This document shows positions 19,971 to 29,440 of a stretch of 64,000 nt of DNA, one piece after another. The notes under the pieces were generated by a model. That model worked only from the letters and a program-made list of their open reading frames with translations, was not told where the DNA came from and made no database searches. Each line of letters begins with the position of its first letter. Position 1 is the stretch's first letter. The stretch comes from Thioclava sediminum (GTDB lineage Bacteria; Pseudomonadota; Alphaproteobacteria; Rhodobacterales; Rhodobacteraceae). Both the position numbers and the translations under genes were made by a program. The DNA lies in the NCBI RefSeq assembly GCF_002020355.1, contig NZ_MPZV01000001.1:930001-994000 (forward strand), given 5' to 3'.

Positions 19971-19994
19971 CCCTCACCGCAACGTGAGGGTTTT
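19971..19994 (+). terminator. Rho-independent terminator of the PQQ dehydrogenase genes
   Basis: CCCTCAC (19971-19977) pairs with GTGAGGG (19984-19990) around CGCAAC and is followed by TTTT. It begins about 75 bp after the stop. Confidence 0.85.
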
Positions 19995-20000
19995 CTCGCA

Positions 20001-20025
20001 GGAACCGTTCCGCGCGCGCGGTGTT
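20001..20025 (+). promoter_or_regulatory. Possible ECF (EcfG-like) promoter of paoABC, one mismatch
   Basis: GGAAC (20001-20005), 16-nt spacer, TGTT (20022-20025) matches GGAAC-N16/17-CGTT at 8 of 9 positions. It lies about 75 bp before the paoA ATG and just after the preceding terminator. Confidence 0.3.
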
Positions 20026-20100
20026 CCCCACTAAGCTGGTTTGAACGTCTGCTTCCCCAGACGGCTGCGCCAAACCTGAATTCCGGACAAGGGGGACCCC

Positions 20101-20610
20101 ATGAAGGTTTCATTTCACGTCAATGGCGAGGCCCGCGCGCTTGACCTCGACCCGCGGGTGACGCTGCTCGACGCACTGCGCGACCATCTCGAACTCACCG
20201 GCTCGAAAAAGGGCTGCGATCATGGCCAATGCGGCGCCTGCACGGTGCTCGTCGACGGGCGGCGGGTGAACTCCTGCCTCAGCCTCGCGGTGATGCATGA
20301 AGGCTCCGAGATCACCACCATCGAAGGGCTCGGCACGCCCGAAAATCTCAACCCGCTGCAACAGGAATTCGTCTCCTGCGACGGCTACCAGTGCGGCTAT
20401 TGCACGCCGGGGCAGATCATGTCGGCGACGGGGATGCTGGCCGAAGCCGCCGAAGGCGCGCCCAGCCATGTCAGCGACAGCCTCACCGGAAAGGCCGAGT
20501 TGAGCGACGCCGAGATTGCCGAGCGGATGAGCGGCAATCTCTGCCGCTGCTCGGCCTATCCCTTCATCCGCGAGGCCATCTCGCGCGTGGCCGAAGCGGA
20601 GGAGAAGTAA
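20101..20610 (+). CDS. paoA: Aldehyde oxidoreductase 2Fe-2S subunit (PaoA-like)
   Basis: The 169-residue small subunit of a xanthine-oxidase-family molybdoenzyme has both clusters. The plant-type ferredoxin motif is [18 protein letters not shown], with a following Cys in NSCLSLAV. The second is the helical 2Fe-2S domain, [16 protein letters not shown] and [13 protein letters not shown] loop of about 15 residues (about residues 120-135) between the two halves of the second domain is slightly longer than in many homologues. No Tat signal is visible at the N-terminus, unlike E. coli PaoA. It relays electrons from Moco to FAD in PaoB. Its TAA shares its last A with the paoB ATG. Confidence 0.93.
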   Translation: MKVSFHVNGEARALDLDPRVTLLDALRDHLELTGSKKGCDHGQCGACTVLVDGRRVNSCLSLAVMHEGSEITTIEGLGTPENLNPLQQEFVSCDGYQCGYCTPGQIMSATGMLAEAAEGAPSHVSDSLTGKAELSDAEIAERMSGNLCRCSAYPFIREAISRVAEAEEK

Positions 20611-21632
20611 TGAGACCTTTCGACTATCTTCGCGCAAACGCACTCGATGACGCGGCCTCCAAGGCGGGTGACGGCGCGCAGTTCATCGCGGGCGGGACCA
20701 ACCTGCTGGACCTGATGAAACTGCAGGTGATGACCCCCGAGACGGTCATCGACATCAACAATATCGACGGGCTGGACAAGATCGAGCCGCATGAAGGCGG
20801 GCTGAAGATCGGGGCGCTGGTGCGCAATGCCGATCTCGCCGCCGATCCGCAGGTGCGCCGCGCTTATCCGGTGCTGTCGCGCGCGCTGCTGGCCGGTGCC
20901 TCGGGCCAGATCCGCAACAAGGCGACCACGGGCGGCAACCTGCTGCAACGCACCCGCTGCCCCTATTTCTACGACCCGGCGATGGCCTGCAACAAGCGCG
21001 ACCCCGGTGCGGGTTGTGCCGCCAAGGGCGGTGTCAGCCGGATGCTCGCAATCCTGGGCACCTCGGCCGCCTGCAGTGCCGCGCACCCCTCCGATATGGC
21101 GGTAGCGATGCGCGCGCTCGATGCGCAGGTGGAAATCCGTGGCACCGATGGAGCAACCCGCACCGTGGCGATGGACGAACTCTATCAACTGCCCGGCGAG
21201 ACGCCCGAGATCGAGACCAGCCTGAAGCCGGGCGAGATCATCACCGCCGTGATCCTCCCTGCCCCGCAGCCGAACGCCACGCAGAGCTATCGCAAGATCC
21301 GCGACCGGGCGTCTTACGCCTTCGCGCTCGTCTCGGTCGCTGCCGTGGTCGAGATGGAGGGCGAGACGATCAAGCAGGCCTCGCTTGCGTTCGGCGGCAT
21401 CGGGCCGCGCCCCTGGGCGGATGCGCAGGTCAATGCGATGCTCGAAGGCGAGACCCCGTCGGAGGAGCTGTTCGGCAAGGCCGCCGATACGCTTCTGGCC
21501 GAAGCGGTCACCGACGAGGGCAACGATTTCAAACGCGAAATGACCCGCCGCGCGTTGGTCGCGGTGATGCGCGAGGCGACGGGCATGGCCCCGGCCTCGA
21601 CCGGAACGGACAAGGTGGAGGCGCTGGCATGA
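20610..21632 (+). CDS. paoB: Aldehyde oxidoreductase FAD subunit (PaoB-like)
   Basis: Start ATG 20610 ([15 protein letters not shown]) overlaps the paoA stop by one base; 340 residues. FAD-binding features are [16 protein letters not shown], which wraps the pyrophosphate, and [16 protein letters not shown]. The insertion with spaced cysteines ([19 protein letters not shown] then GCAAKGG) is characteristic of PaoB/HbaC-type subunits, which carry an extra 4Fe-4S cluster. The C-terminal CO_dehydrogenase flavoprotein domain includes [19 protein letters not shown]. It takes electrons from PaoA and passes them to the external acceptor. Confidence 0.94.
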   Translation: MRPFDYLRANALDDAASKAGDGAQFIAGGTNLLDLMKLQVMTPETVIDINNIDGLDKIEPHEGGLKIGALVRNADLAADPQVRRAYPVLSRALLAGASGQIRNKATTGGNLLQRTRCPYFYDPAMACNKRDPGAGCAAKGGVSRMLAILGTSAACSAAHPSDMAVAMRALDAQVEIRGTDGATRTVAMDELYQLPGETPEIETSLKPGEIITAVILPAPQPNATQSYRKIRDRASYAFALVSVAAVVEMEGETIKQASLAFGGIGPRPWADAQVNAMLEGETPSEELFGKAADTLLAEAVTDEGNDFKREMTRRALVAVMREATGMAPASTGTDKVEALA

Positions 21633-23824
21633 GCGACACGTTCACGATGGATGAAGCGCAGCCGCGGCTGCTCGACGAAACCAAACAGGGTCTGGTGGGC
21701 GCGCCTCTCGACCGCCCCGAGGGCAAGCTGAAAGTGACCGGCACCGCGACCTATGCGGCCGAATTCAAGCCTGAAGGCATGGTGCATGGCGTGATGCTGC
21801 GCGCCACGATCACGCGCGGCAAGGTCACCGGCTTTGATGAGACGGAGGCGAAGAAGCTCCCCGGCTATCTGGGCCTGTTCCACGGCCCGGAATTCGTGCG
21901 CAACCCGGCGCAGGGCATGGCAGGCGCCGCGCCGGTGCAGCCCGGCGACCGCGTCGATTATCACGGTCAGCCCATCGGGCTCGTGGTCGCGGAAAGTTTC
22001 GAGACCGCGCGCGACGCCGCCGCCCGGATTAAGACCAGCTACGAGCAGAACCCCGGCGCACCGGTCGATCCGGCAGGCGTTGAACTCGAGCTGAACGAGA
22101 AGCGCGAAAGCATCCAGGGCGATCTCGACGCCGCGATGGAGAAGGCCGCGCAATCGGTCGATCTCGAATACACCACCGCCGGTCATGTCGCTGCTGCGAT
22201 GGAGCCACATGCGGGTATCGCCGAGTGGAAGGACGGTCGCCTCGTTCTACATGGCTCGCTGCAAATGGTCCGTTTCAACAAAGAGGAGTTGGCCGATGCG
22301 GTTGGCATCGAGTCCGACAAGGTCCACATCCTCGCGCCCTATGTGGGCGGCGGGTTCGGCTCCAAGCTGGGCATTTCCTCCGAGCATGTCGCGGCGGCGC
22401 TTGCCGCGCGCGAACTCGACCGTCCGGTGCGTATCGTGCTGAGCCGTCAGACCGTCTTCGATGCCGTGCTGCGCCGCACCGAAACGTGGCAGCGCCTGCG
22501 CCTTTCGGCGGACGCGAGCGGCAAGCTGACCGGGATCGGGCACGAGGATCGTGTCTCCAATCTCGAAGAGGAAGCCTTCTCCGAACCGGTCAACGCCGCG
22601 AGCCGCTTCATGTATGGTGCGCCCAACCGGGTGATGCGTCAGCACATCTCGCGCAACCACCGCACGCCTACGGGCTCGGTCCGCGCGCCGGGCGAGGCGG
22701 TTGGCACCTTCGCGCTGGAAACCGCGATGGATGAGCTGGCCGAGAAGCTGGGCCTCTGCCCGGTGGAACTGCGCCTGCGCAACATTCCCGAAAAGCACCC
22801 CGACACCGGTCAGGCCTATTCGGCCCGCGCGCTGGAAGACAGCCTGCGCGAAGGCGCGAAACGCTTCGGCTGGGATCAACGCCCCGAGACCGGAACGCGC
22901 CGCGAAGGCGAATGGCTGATCGGCATGGGCGTCGCGGCTGCGGGGCGGGCGAACTTCCTTGTACCCTCGGCGGCGCGCGTGACGCTCAGCGCGGACGGTG
23001 CACTGGTCGAGACCGACATGACCGATATCGGCACCGGCAGCTACGCCATCCTCGGCCAGATCGCGGGCGAGATGCTTGGCCTGCCGATCGACAAGGTCTC
23101 GGTCCATCTGGCCGATAGCGACCTGCCGGGGGCCTCCGGGTCCGGCGGCTCCTTCGGGGCGTCGTCGTCGGGCTCCTCGGTGTTCCTCGCCGCACGCAAA
23201 ATCCGCGAGCAGCTTGCAGACAAGCTCGGCTGCAAGTTCGAAGAGTTGAGCCTTGGCAATGGCGAGGTTTCGGGCGGCGGCAAGACCGCGAAACTGGTCG
23301 ATCTGCTAAGCGATCCGATCAGCGCCGAGGGCAAAATCGAAGGCGGCAAGACCGCCAAGAGCCACTTCTCGGCTGGGTTCGGCGCACATTTCGCCGAAGT
23401 CGCGGTAAACGAGGTCTCGGGCGAGGTGCGCGTACGCCGGATGCTCGGCGTGCTCGGCATCGGTCGCGTGCTCAACGAGAAGACCGCGCGCAGCCAGGCC
23501 GTAGGCGGCATGGTCTGGGGTGTCGGCTCGGCACTGCACGAGGAGCTTGGCCACGATCCGCGGACCGGCCATATCGTCACGCGCGATCTGGCGAATTATC
23601 ACGTCCCGTCGCACGCGGATATCCCGCGCGAGATGGAGGTGGTCTTCCTGCCCGAGCGCGATGACGAGGCGAACCCGATCCAGTCCAAAGGCGTGGGGGA
23701 GCTTGGCATCTCGGGCGCAGGGGCCGCGGTGATCAACGCGATCCACAATGCGACGGGCGTACGGCTGCGCCACTATCCGGCCACGCCCGACAAAGTTCTC
23801 GAGGGGTTTGCCAATGGACGGTAG
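21629..23824 (+). CDS. paoC: Aldehyde oxidoreductase molybdenum-cofactor subunit (PaoC-like)
   Basis: The start ATG 21629 overlaps the paoB stop (ATGA), giving 731 residues. Moco-subunit landmarks are [36 protein letters not shown] and [15 protein letters not shown]. The catalytic base glutamate is in [18 protein letters not shown], close to the C-terminus. The PaoABC type binds the cytosine-dinucleotide form of Moco and oxidises aromatic aldehydes to acids; the next two genes fit a role in making and inserting such a cofactor. The actual aldehyde is unknown. Confidence 0.94.
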   Translation: MSDTFTMDEAQPRLLDETKQGLVGAPLDRPEGKLKVTGTATYAAEFKPEGMVHGVMLRATITRGKVTGFDETEAKKLPGYLGLFHGPEFVRNPAQGMAGAAPVQPGDRVDYHGQPIGLVVAESFETARDAAARIKTSYEQNPGAPVDPAGVELELNEKRESIQGDLDAAMEKAAQSVDLEYTTAGHVAAAMEPHAGIAEWKDGRLVLHGSLQMVRFNKEELADAVGIESDKVHILAPYVGGGFGSKLGISSEHVAAALAARELDRPVRIVLSRQTVFDAVLRRTETWQRLRLSADASGKLTGIGHEDRVSNLEEEAFSEPVNAASRFMYGAPNRVMRQHISRNHRTPTGSVRAPGEAVGTFALETAMDELAEKLGLCPVELRLRNIPEKHPDTGQAYSARALEDSLREGAKRFGWDQRPETGTRREGEWLIGMGVAAAGRANFLVPSAARVTLSADGALVETDMTDIGTGSYAILGQIAGEMLGLPIDKVSVHLADSDLPGASGSGGSFGASSSGSSVFLAARKIREQLADKLGCKFEELSLGNGEVSGGGKTAKLVDLLSDPISAEGKIEGGKTAKSHFSAGFGAHFAEVAVNEVSGEVRVRRMLGVLGIGRVLNEKTARSQAVGGMVWGVGSALHEELGHDPRTGHIVTRDLANYHVPSHADIPREMEVVFLPERDDEANPIQSKGVGELGISGAGAAVINAIHNATGVRLRHYPATPDKVLEGFANGR

Positions 23825-24731
23825 TCCGCTTCGCCAGCGTGCGCGCGCTGAAACCCGGTTGGGCATGGCGGAAATGCCACTACCCGCGCCGGGACGGCTC
23901 GCCGCGCTGGCTATTCTGACACGGATCGAGGGGGCGGGCTATCGCCCCCTCGGTGCTGCGATGAGCCTAGATGATCGGGGCGACATTCGCGGCCATCTCT
24001 CAGCGGGTTGCATCGATGCCGATATCGAACACCACCTGAACAAGGTCGCGCAGGACGGCTGCACCCGGCATCTGCGCTATGGCGAGGGCTCGCCCTTCAT
24101 CGACCTCGTACTGCCCTGTGGCGGGGCGCTCGACATCACGGTGATCCCTGCCCCGCCCGTGGCCGATCAGGAGCGCATGGCCGAAGCGATTGACGCTCGG
24201 ATGCCTTTGTCGCTGCACCTCTCGGGCACGCAGGGCACCCTGACGCTCGAGCCCCAACCCGAGACCGATCTGAGCCTGCACCTCGTACCCGAGCCGCGTT
24301 TCGTGATTTTCGGCACCGGCGTCGAGGCGGAAACCTTTGCGCAGCTCGCCACGGGCGCAGGCTATCAGGCCGATCTCATAATGCCCGATCCCGTGAGCTT
24401 GCCCGGCGTGACGAGCCACGAATTCCGGCGCAGCAATCCGCTTGGCGACATCTCGCCCGACCCGCGCATGGCGGCGCTGTTGTTCTTCCACGATCACGAC
24501 CGGGAAATCCCGATCCTCGCCCAGCTTCTGGAGAGCGACGCGTTCTTCATCGGCGCGCAGGGCAGCCGCCGCACGGCGCGCCAGCGCGCGGTGGCGCTGC
24601 GTCGCAAGGGGCTGTCGGAGGCCGCGATTTCGCGGCTGCGCGGTCCGGTCGGCCTGATCGAACAGGCGCGCGAGCCGCGCTTGCTGGCGGTCTCGGTGCT
24701 GGCCGAAGTGCTGCAACTCGCGCGGGTCTGA
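23814..24731 (+). CDS. XdhC/PaoD family molybdenum-cofactor insertion chaperone
   Basis: The start ATG 23814 overlaps the paoC end by 11 bases and has GAGGGG upstream; 305 residues. The N-terminal XdhC_CoxI domain includes LTRIEGAGYRPLGAAMSL and HLSAGCIDADIE. The C-terminal Rossmann-like XdhC domain includes RFVIFGTGVEAETFAQLA, FFHDHDREIPIL, DAFFIGAQGSRRTARQR and RGPVGL. Proteins of this family bind Moco, promote its sulfuration and insert it into the partner enzyme. Coupling to paoABC identifies that enzyme as the client. Confidence 0.92.
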   Translation: MDGSPLRQRARAETRLGMAEMPLPAPGRLAALAILTRIEGAGYRPLGAAMSLDDRGDIRGHLSAGCIDADIEHHLNKVAQDGCTRHLRYGEGSPFIDLVLPCGGALDITVIPAPPVADQERMAEAIDARMPLSLHLSGTQGTLTLEPQPETDLSLHLVPEPRFVIFGTGVEAETFAQLATGAGYQADLIMPDPVSLPGVTSHEFRRSNPLGDISPDPRMAALLFFHDHDREIPILAQLLESDAFFIGAQGSRRTARQRAVALRRKGLSEAAISRLRGPVGLIEQAREPRLLAVSVLAEVLQLARV

Positions 24732-24734
24732 GAC

Positions 24735-25307
24735 TTGGCGCGCAAGATCATGGGCGTGGTCCTGGCGGCAGGCGCGTCGCGGCGCTTCGGCGCGCGGGAT
24801 AAGCTGGCCGCGCGCGCGGGCGGAGAGGCCGCGCTTGTGCTGCGGTCCGTGAAGACGCTTCGGGGCCTTGGCCTCGCGCGACGCGCTGCGATCACCCGCA
24901 GCCCCGGGCTTCCCAAAGAGCTGCGTGGCGCGGGCCTCGACCTTCTCTGCATCGGAGCGGGGCGCGCCCAGAGCGCGAGCCTGCACCGCGCGATCCGCGC
25001 TGCTCAAGCCAGTGGCGCGAGCCATCTGCTGATCGTTCTCGGCGATATGCCCGAGGTCTCGCGCGCGCATCTGCGCCAGCTTCTCAAGACACCCGGCCCC
25101 CATCCGGCGATGGCCACTTCGGACGGTCGCCTCGCGCCCCCGGCGCTGATCCCGCGCAGGCTGTTCGGTGCGGCTTTGCGGCTGACAGGCGACCGGGGCG
25201 CCGGGGCGTTGCTCCGCCGCGCCCCTGACCTGCGACGCGTTGCGCTACCGCCCGGCACGCTCCGCGATATCGACCGGCCTGAAGATCTTCGCAACGCCCC
25301 ACAATAG
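24735..25307 (+). CDS. mocA: Molybdenum cofactor cytidylyltransferase (MocA-like)
   Basis: The 190-residue protein begins at TTG 24735, 3 bases after the xdhC stop; ATG 24750 is the alternative. The nucleotidyltransferase signature VVLAAGASRRFGARDKLA and the metal-binding stretch LIVLGDMPEVS are present. The position after paoABC-xdhC indicates that it adds CMP to molybdopterin, making the MCD form used by PaoC-type enzymes. The sequence between the signature and the aspartate is more Ala/Arg-rich and shorter than in typical MocA, so the nucleotide choice (CTP versus GTP) is inferred from context. Confidence 0.85.
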   Translation: MARKIMGVVLAAGASRRFGARDKLAARAGGEAALVLRSVKTLRGLGLARRAAITRSPGLPKELRGAGLDLLCIGAGRAQSASLHRAIRAAQASGASHLLIVLGDMPEVSRAHLRQLLKTPGPHPAMATSDGRLAPPALIPRRLFGAALRLTGDRGAGALLRRAPDLRRVALPPGTLRDIDRPEDLRNAPQ

Positions 25308-25319
25308 GCGCGCGGAACG

Positions 25320-25345
25320 GGAACTGCGCCGATACGCCCGGCGTT
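25320..25345 (+). promoter_or_regulatory. Perfect GGAAC-N17-CGTT match directly before topoisomerase IB
   Basis: GGAAC 25320-25324, 17-nt spacer, CGTT 25342-25345. The -10 element ends only 8 bp before the called ATG, so any transcript would be nearly leaderless. It may be chance, although topoisomerase IB is a plausible stress gene. Confidence 0.3.
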
Positions 25346-25353
25346 TTCGCTCC

Positions 25354-26358
25354 ATGAAAGACCTGCCCGATCTCGTCTATTATCCCGATGACCGCCCCGG
25401 CATCACGCGCAGGCGCTGCGGGCGCGGGTTTTCCTATATGGCCCCTGACGGGACGACCATCGCGCGCGGCACAGAGCGCAAACGGATCGAGGCACTGGCC
25501 GTGCCGCCCGCCTATGAAGATGTCTGGATTTGCCCGCGGCGGAACGGCCATCTGCAGGCGACGGGCCGCGACGCACGCGCGCGCAAGCAATACCGCTACC
25601 ATCCCGACTGGACCGAGTTTCGGTCGCAGCGGAAGTTCAACCGGCTCGCGGAATTCGGCACCGTCCTGCCGCGTCTGCGCCGGTCGATCCTGAGCGATCT
25701 GCGCGGCCATGACCCCGGGGATCGGGCCTTCGCGCTGGCCGCAGTCCTCGCCCTGCTAGACCGCGCCGCGATCCGCGTCGGCACTGCCGATTACGCGCGC
25801 GAGAACCGCAGCTTCGGCGCGACCACGCTGCGCGGCGCGCATATGACGCTCGACGGCGGTACGCTGCGGCTGGCCTTCACCGGCAAGGGCGGCACGAAGA
25901 TCGAAAGCGAGCTGCGCGACAGGACGTTGGAGTGCGCGCTGACGCAGCTCGACGATCTGCCCGGGGCCGAATTGATCACCTGGATCGACGAGGATGGCGA
26001 CCCGCATTCGGTGCGCTCGGACGAGGTGAACGCTTTCCTCGCCGACCGTACCGGCGCCGAGGGGCTGACCGCGAAGACCTTCCGCACGTGGAACGGATCG
26101 GCGGCGGCGCTGGAGGCCGCGCTGCGTCAGGCGGATGACGGACGGGTGACAATCAAGGCGATGGCAGAGGCCGCCTCTGAGCGACTGCACAACACGCCCA
26201 CGATCGCGCGTAATTCCTATATCCACCCTCAGGTGATCGCGCTGACCGAGGCGGAGCCGGAGGCGCTTGTCGTTCTTGCGCAAACTGCGCCTGCGGTCGA
26301 CGGGCTGCGCAAGGCCGAGGCGCAACTGCTGCATCTTCTCGACGGCGGCATGCGCTGA
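25354..26358 (+). CDS. DNA topoisomerase IB
   Basis: ATG 25354 ([17 protein letters not shown]) gives 334 residues, the usual size for bacterial poxvirus-like type IB enzymes. The N-terminal domain contains [18 protein letters not shown] and [15 protein letters not shown]. The catalytic domain shows [59 protein letters not shown] and the active-site tyrosine in [10 protein letters not shown]. It relaxes supercoils through a 3'-phosphotyrosine intermediate without ATP. The longer in-frame start (25240) lies inside mocA and is less likely. Confidence 0.94.
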   Translation: MKDLPDLVYYPDDRPGITRRRCGRGFSYMAPDGTTIARGTERKRIEALAVPPAYEDVWICPRRNGHLQATGRDARARKQYRYHPDWTEFRSQRKFNRLAEFGTVLPRLRRSILSDLRGHDPGDRAFALAAVLALLDRAAIRVGTADYARENRSFGATTLRGAHMTLDGGTLRLAFTGKGGTKIESELRDRTLECALTQLDDLPGAELITWIDEDGDPHSVRSDEVNAFLADRTGAEGLTAKTFRTWNGSAAALEAALRQADDGRVTIKAMAEAASERLHNTPTIARNSYIHPQVIALTEAEPEALVVLAQTAPAVDGLRKAEAQLLHLLDGGMR

Positions 26359-26491
26359 GCGCGCCACTCACGCTACATCACGTTTAAGCGCGAAATTGCG
26401 AGCCGTGCGTGATCCGCATCGCCATATCTCCCGTATCCCCTGCACGATCCAAAACCGGATCTGCCCACGATCCAACACAGGGAGAAAGAGA

Positions 26492-26980
26492 ATGCTGAGA
26501 AGAACCTTCATGGCCGCAGTGCTCGCCGGTACCGCACTCGTTTCCGCCCCCGCCCATGCCGACAATCATGGCGGAATGGATATCGTCGACACCGCCGTCA
26601 ACGCTGGCAGCTTCGAGACGCTCGTGGCCGCCGTGCAGGCCGCCGGTCTGGTCGAGACGCTCAAGGGCGAAGGCCCCTTCACCGTCTTCGCCCCCACGGA
26701 CGAGGCTTTCGCAGCCCTACCCGAAGGCACCGTCGACGACCTGCTCAAACCCGAGAACAAGGACAAGCTGATCTCGATCCTCACCTATCACGTCGTGCCC
26801 GGCAAAGTGATGTCCGGCGATCTGAGCGACGGGATGATGGCCAAGACGGTGCAGGGCTCGGAAGTCATGGTGAAAACCGACCCCGCCGTGATGGTCGATG
26901 AAGCCAGCGTGACCCAGGCCGATATCGAAGCCAGCAACGGCGTGATCCACGTGATCGACAAGGTGATCATGCCCGAGTGA
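26492..26980 (+). CDS. Secreted fasciclin (FAS1) domain protein
   Basis: The 162-residue protein has a signal peptide cut near AHADN and one FAS1 domain. H1 appears as [17 protein letters not shown], the central part as [19 protein letters not shown], and H2 near the end as [23 protein letters not shown] precedes the start. Single-FAS1 periplasmic or secreted proteins are linked to adhesion or envelope functions, but no ligand is known. It looks monocistronic. Confidence 0.93.
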   Translation: MLRRTFMAAVLAGTALVSAPAHADNHGGMDIVDTAVNAGSFETLVAAVQAAGLVETLKGEGPFTVFAPTDEAFAALPEGTVDDLLKPENKDKLISILTYHVVPGKVMSGDLSDGMMAKTVQGSEVMVKTDPAVMVDEASVTQADIEASNGVIHVIDKVIMPE

Positions 26981-27125
26981 TGGGCTTATGTGAAAAGCCC
27001 CAGTGACGGGGAGGTCTGTCGGAAGGTCCCCCTCACGGCAGACCGCTCCCGGACCGTTCGCGCAGCTTCGGATGCGCGGGCGGTTTATTCTTTGAGGTGC
27101 CCACGGGGCCGCAGGTCGGGGTCGG

Positions 27126-27632
27126 TCAGGCGTAAGCGCTCAGAAGGGTGCCGCTCCCGCTCGGATCGCCACCGCCGGGTACGATCTCGCTTTGGCTCGG
27201 CAGGTCCTCCTCGTGAATGACCGGCGCATCGGTCATCCGCGACAGGTTCTGCGCGATCGCCTCGATTGCGCTGTGGCACGCGTGATCTCCATTGTGCTTG
27301 GGCACGAAAATCCGCGTCAGATTGTGCGCCTGCATGATGTAAGACAGCACATGCGCGATCGAACCATGCTCCTCGGGATCGGACAGCGCCCCATCTTCAT
27401 AGGTCAGGAAAGACGCACAGATCGGCGTCGCGCCACAGGCACCGAGCCGGGCGATCAACTCGCCACGCCCGCCGCCTTCCTGAGACAGGCAAACGATATG
27501 GGCACGGTCGCCCTTGAGAGCTTCGATGAACGCCCCATGGCAATCGAGATCGCAATTTCCGGGGTGGAGCATCAGAACGAGCGCGCCCTCCTCCGACGCG
27601 GTCGGCTCCATATTTCGTGACATCATGGTCAT
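27126..27632 (-). CDS. PIG-L (LmbE)-like protein with altered metal-site residues
   Basis: Start ATG 27632 has AAAGGAGG about 9 bases upstream and lies 2 bases past the otsA stop; 168 residues. The order of elements fits the PIG-L de-N-acetylase fold: LVLMLHPGNCDLD where the family has AHPDDE, IVCLSQEGGGRGELIARLGA, FLTYEDGAL, and a late HNGDHACHSAI in place of HPDH. The first metal-binding aspartate pair is not conserved as such, so catalysis is doubtful. The pairing with otsA suggests a trehalose- or stress-related role. Assignment is by motif order only. Confidence 0.5.
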   Translation of the reverse strand: MTMMSRNMEPTASEEGALVLMLHPGNCDLDCHGAFIEALKGDRAHIVCLSQEGGGRGELIARLGACGATPICASFLTYEDGALSDPEEHGSIAHVLSYIMQAHNLTRIFVPKHNGDHACHSAIEAIAQNLSRMTDAPVIHEEDLPSQSEIVPGGGDPSGSGTLLSAYA

Positions 27633-27633
27633 A

Positions 27634-29082
27634 TCAGACCTCCTCCTTTGAAATAGAGCGATGCGCGCCGGGGTCGAATTCCCGGCCCTCTTCGCCGCGG
27701 AGCCATTCGGCGGCGCGTCCGGTAATGCGCAAAGCGGGTGTGCAGGCGGCGAGCTGATCGAGGAAGCTGCGCGCCCAAGCACCGGTATCGGTCGCGTGGA
27801 CGACTTCCATGCAGGCGGCGTGGCGCGCGCGGCGTTCCTTCAACGGCATCGTCAGAGCGCGACGGATCGCGGTGGCGGTCTCGTCGACGTCGTGCGGGTT
27901 GACCAGCAGGGCCTCGGTCATGTCCTCGGCGGCGCCCGCAAAGCGCGACAGCACCAGCACGCCCGGATCGTCCGGATCCTGCGCTGCGACATATTCCTTC
28001 GCCACGAGGTTCATCCCATCGGCAAGCGGGGTCACAAGTGCCGCCCGTGCGCCGCGCAGCAGCCCCGCGATCTCTTCGCGCGGGACCGGGCGGTGCAGGA
28101 AACGGATCGGCGCCCAATGGACCTCGCCGAAGCGCCCGTTCACCTGACCCGCGATCTGCTGCAGATCGGCGGTGATCTCCTGATAGGCCCGCACGCTTTC
28201 GCGCGAGGGTGGCGCGATCTGCACCAGCGAGGCGCGCGGCCCCGTGTCGTAGGTCTCCAGATAGCGCTCGAACGCGCGGAAGCGTTGCGGCAAGCCCTTG
28301 GAGTAGTCGAGCCGGTCAACGCCGATGACATAGGCGTCTCCGAACAATTCGTGCGCGGGCGGCGGCGCGCAGTCCTGCGCCGCCCGGGCGAAGCTCTCAG
28401 CTGAAATGCCAATCGGGAAAGACCGGACGGACACCTCCTGCGCGCCGAATTTGATCGCGCCGTTGGGCAGCATTTCTGCCCGTGGATCGGCGCGGAACAT
28501 CTCGAGGCATCGCGCCACGTCGGCCCGCGTCTGCAGGCCGACCAGGTCGTAATGCGCCAGCCACCGCGCGAAGGCGGGCGGGTCGGGCAACACATCGAGA
28601 TCGGTGATGTTGGGGAAAGGAATATGCAGGAAGAAGCCGATGCGGTTGGTCACACCCAACCTGCGCAGCTCCTCCGCCAGCGGGAAGAAATGGTAGTCGT
28701 GAATCCAGATGTGATCCTCGGGCGAGATCACCTCGGCCATCTGCTCCGCGATCCGACGGTTCACGCGCAGGTAGCCCTCGTCGAAGCTGCGATTGATCTC
28801 GACCAGATCGGTGCGGTGATGCGCGATCGGCCAGAGCACGGAATTCGCGAAGCCGAGGTAATAGGCCGCGCGGTCTTCCTCGGTCAGACGGAAGGCGAGC
28901 TTGTCATATTGCGTCCCGCCCATATCGATGAGTGCGGGCTCTTCCGGGCCCGTCTCGGGATGCGCACCGATCCAGATGCCGCCTTTCTCGCGCAGCGCCT
29001 CGTGGAGCGCCACCACGAGCCCGCCCGAGGGCGTGGCCTCGGAAGGGATACGGTTGGAGACGACGATGAGGCGGGCGGACAT
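27634..29082 (-). CDS. otsA: Trehalose-6-phosphate synthase
   Basis: ATG 29082 (MSARLIVVSNRIPSEAT) has GGAGG 10 bases upstream and gives 482 residues, a normal OtsA length; an in-frame ATG at 29166 would add 28 unalignable residues. GT20 features are HDYHFFPLAEELRRLG, GFFLHIPFPN, GVDRLDYSKGLPQRF and LVTPLADGMNLVAKEYVAAQ. It transfers glucose from UDP-glucose to glucose-6-phosphate, a step of osmotic and desiccation protection. No otsB phosphatase is next to it. The following gene on the strand is the PIG-L-like gene. Confidence 0.95.
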   Translation of the reverse strand: MSARLIVVSNRIPSEATPSGGLVVALHEALREKGGIWIGAHPETGPEEPALIDMGGTQYDKLAFRLTEEDRAAYYLGFANSVLWPIAHHRTDLVEINRSFDEGYLRVNRRIAEQMAEVISPEDHIWIHDYHFFPLAEELRRLGVTNRIGFFLHIPFPNITDLDVLPDPPAFARWLAHYDLVGLQTRADVARCLEMFRADPRAEMLPNGAIKFGAQEVSVRSFPIGISAESFARAAQDCAPPPAHELFGDAYVIGVDRLDYSKGLPQRFRAFERYLETYDTGPRASLVQIAPPSRESVRAYQEITADLQQIAGQVNGRFGEVHWAPIRFLHRPVPREEIAGLLRGARAALVTPLADGMNLVAKEYVAAQDPDDPGVLVLSRFAGAAEDMTEALLVNPHDVDETATAIRRALTMPLKERRARHAACMEVVHATDTGAWARSFLDQLAACTPALRITGRAAEWLRGEEGREFDPGAHRSISKEEV

Positions 29083-29149
29083 GGCGAAAGAGACCTCCGA
29101 AATTGGGCGGCTGAATGAATTTGTCCCTGTTGGGATGTTTCGCCCGAGC

Positions 29150-29175
29150 AACTCCTCCTTACGCATGGCAGTTCC
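29150..29175 (-). promoter_or_regulatory. Possible EcfG-like promoter of otsA, one mismatch
   Basis: Minus strand: GGAAC (29175-29171), 17-nt spacer, AGTT (29153-29150), 8 of 9 matches to GGAAC-N16/17-CGTT, 68 bp before the otsA ATG. Confidence 0.4.
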
Positions 29176-29378
29176 TCTCTCTGAGGGCGAAAACAGCCTC
29201 TCAGCCGAAAAAAGTTCATATCTTTAACATAAGACAATCACCGGCTCACCGGGATGCATTTTTTTACACATTTTCAAGCCCTTCCGCGATGTTTTGTGAC
29301 ATTTCTCCCAGCTCGCGCGCATGCGGCGCCGGACACATGGCGGGTGACAATTTCTCCGCCGCGACGCGCTTTGGGTAC

Positions 29379-29403
29379 GGAACCACGGCGCGGGCGACAG
29401 GTT
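29379..29403 (+). promoter_or_regulatory. Possible EcfG-like promoter of the AI-2E transporter gene, one mismatch
   Basis: GGAAC (29379-29383), 16-nt spacer, GGTT (29400-29403), 8 of 9 matches, 37 bp before the ATG at 29441. Confidence 0.4.
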
Positions 29404-29440
29404 GGCCTGTCACACGACACAAGCCGCGACGGAGAGCACC

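Larger units (their letters stand above)
29083..29440. other. Divergent intergenic region otsA / AI-2E transporter
   Basis: This 358-bp region carries outward-facing promoter candidates (29150-29175 leftward, 29379-29403 rightward) and an AT-rich centre near 29205-29290. An AAGGAGGAG followed by an in-frame TTG on the minus strand at about 29156-29140 is an alternative upstream otsA start. No further gene seen. Confidence 0.45.

Noticed and set aside
26981-27125. GGGCTT/AAGCCC inverted repeat after the FAS1 gene as a terminator
   Set aside because: Short stem, no T-tract, and a second overlapping weak repeat; not convincing enough to annotate.
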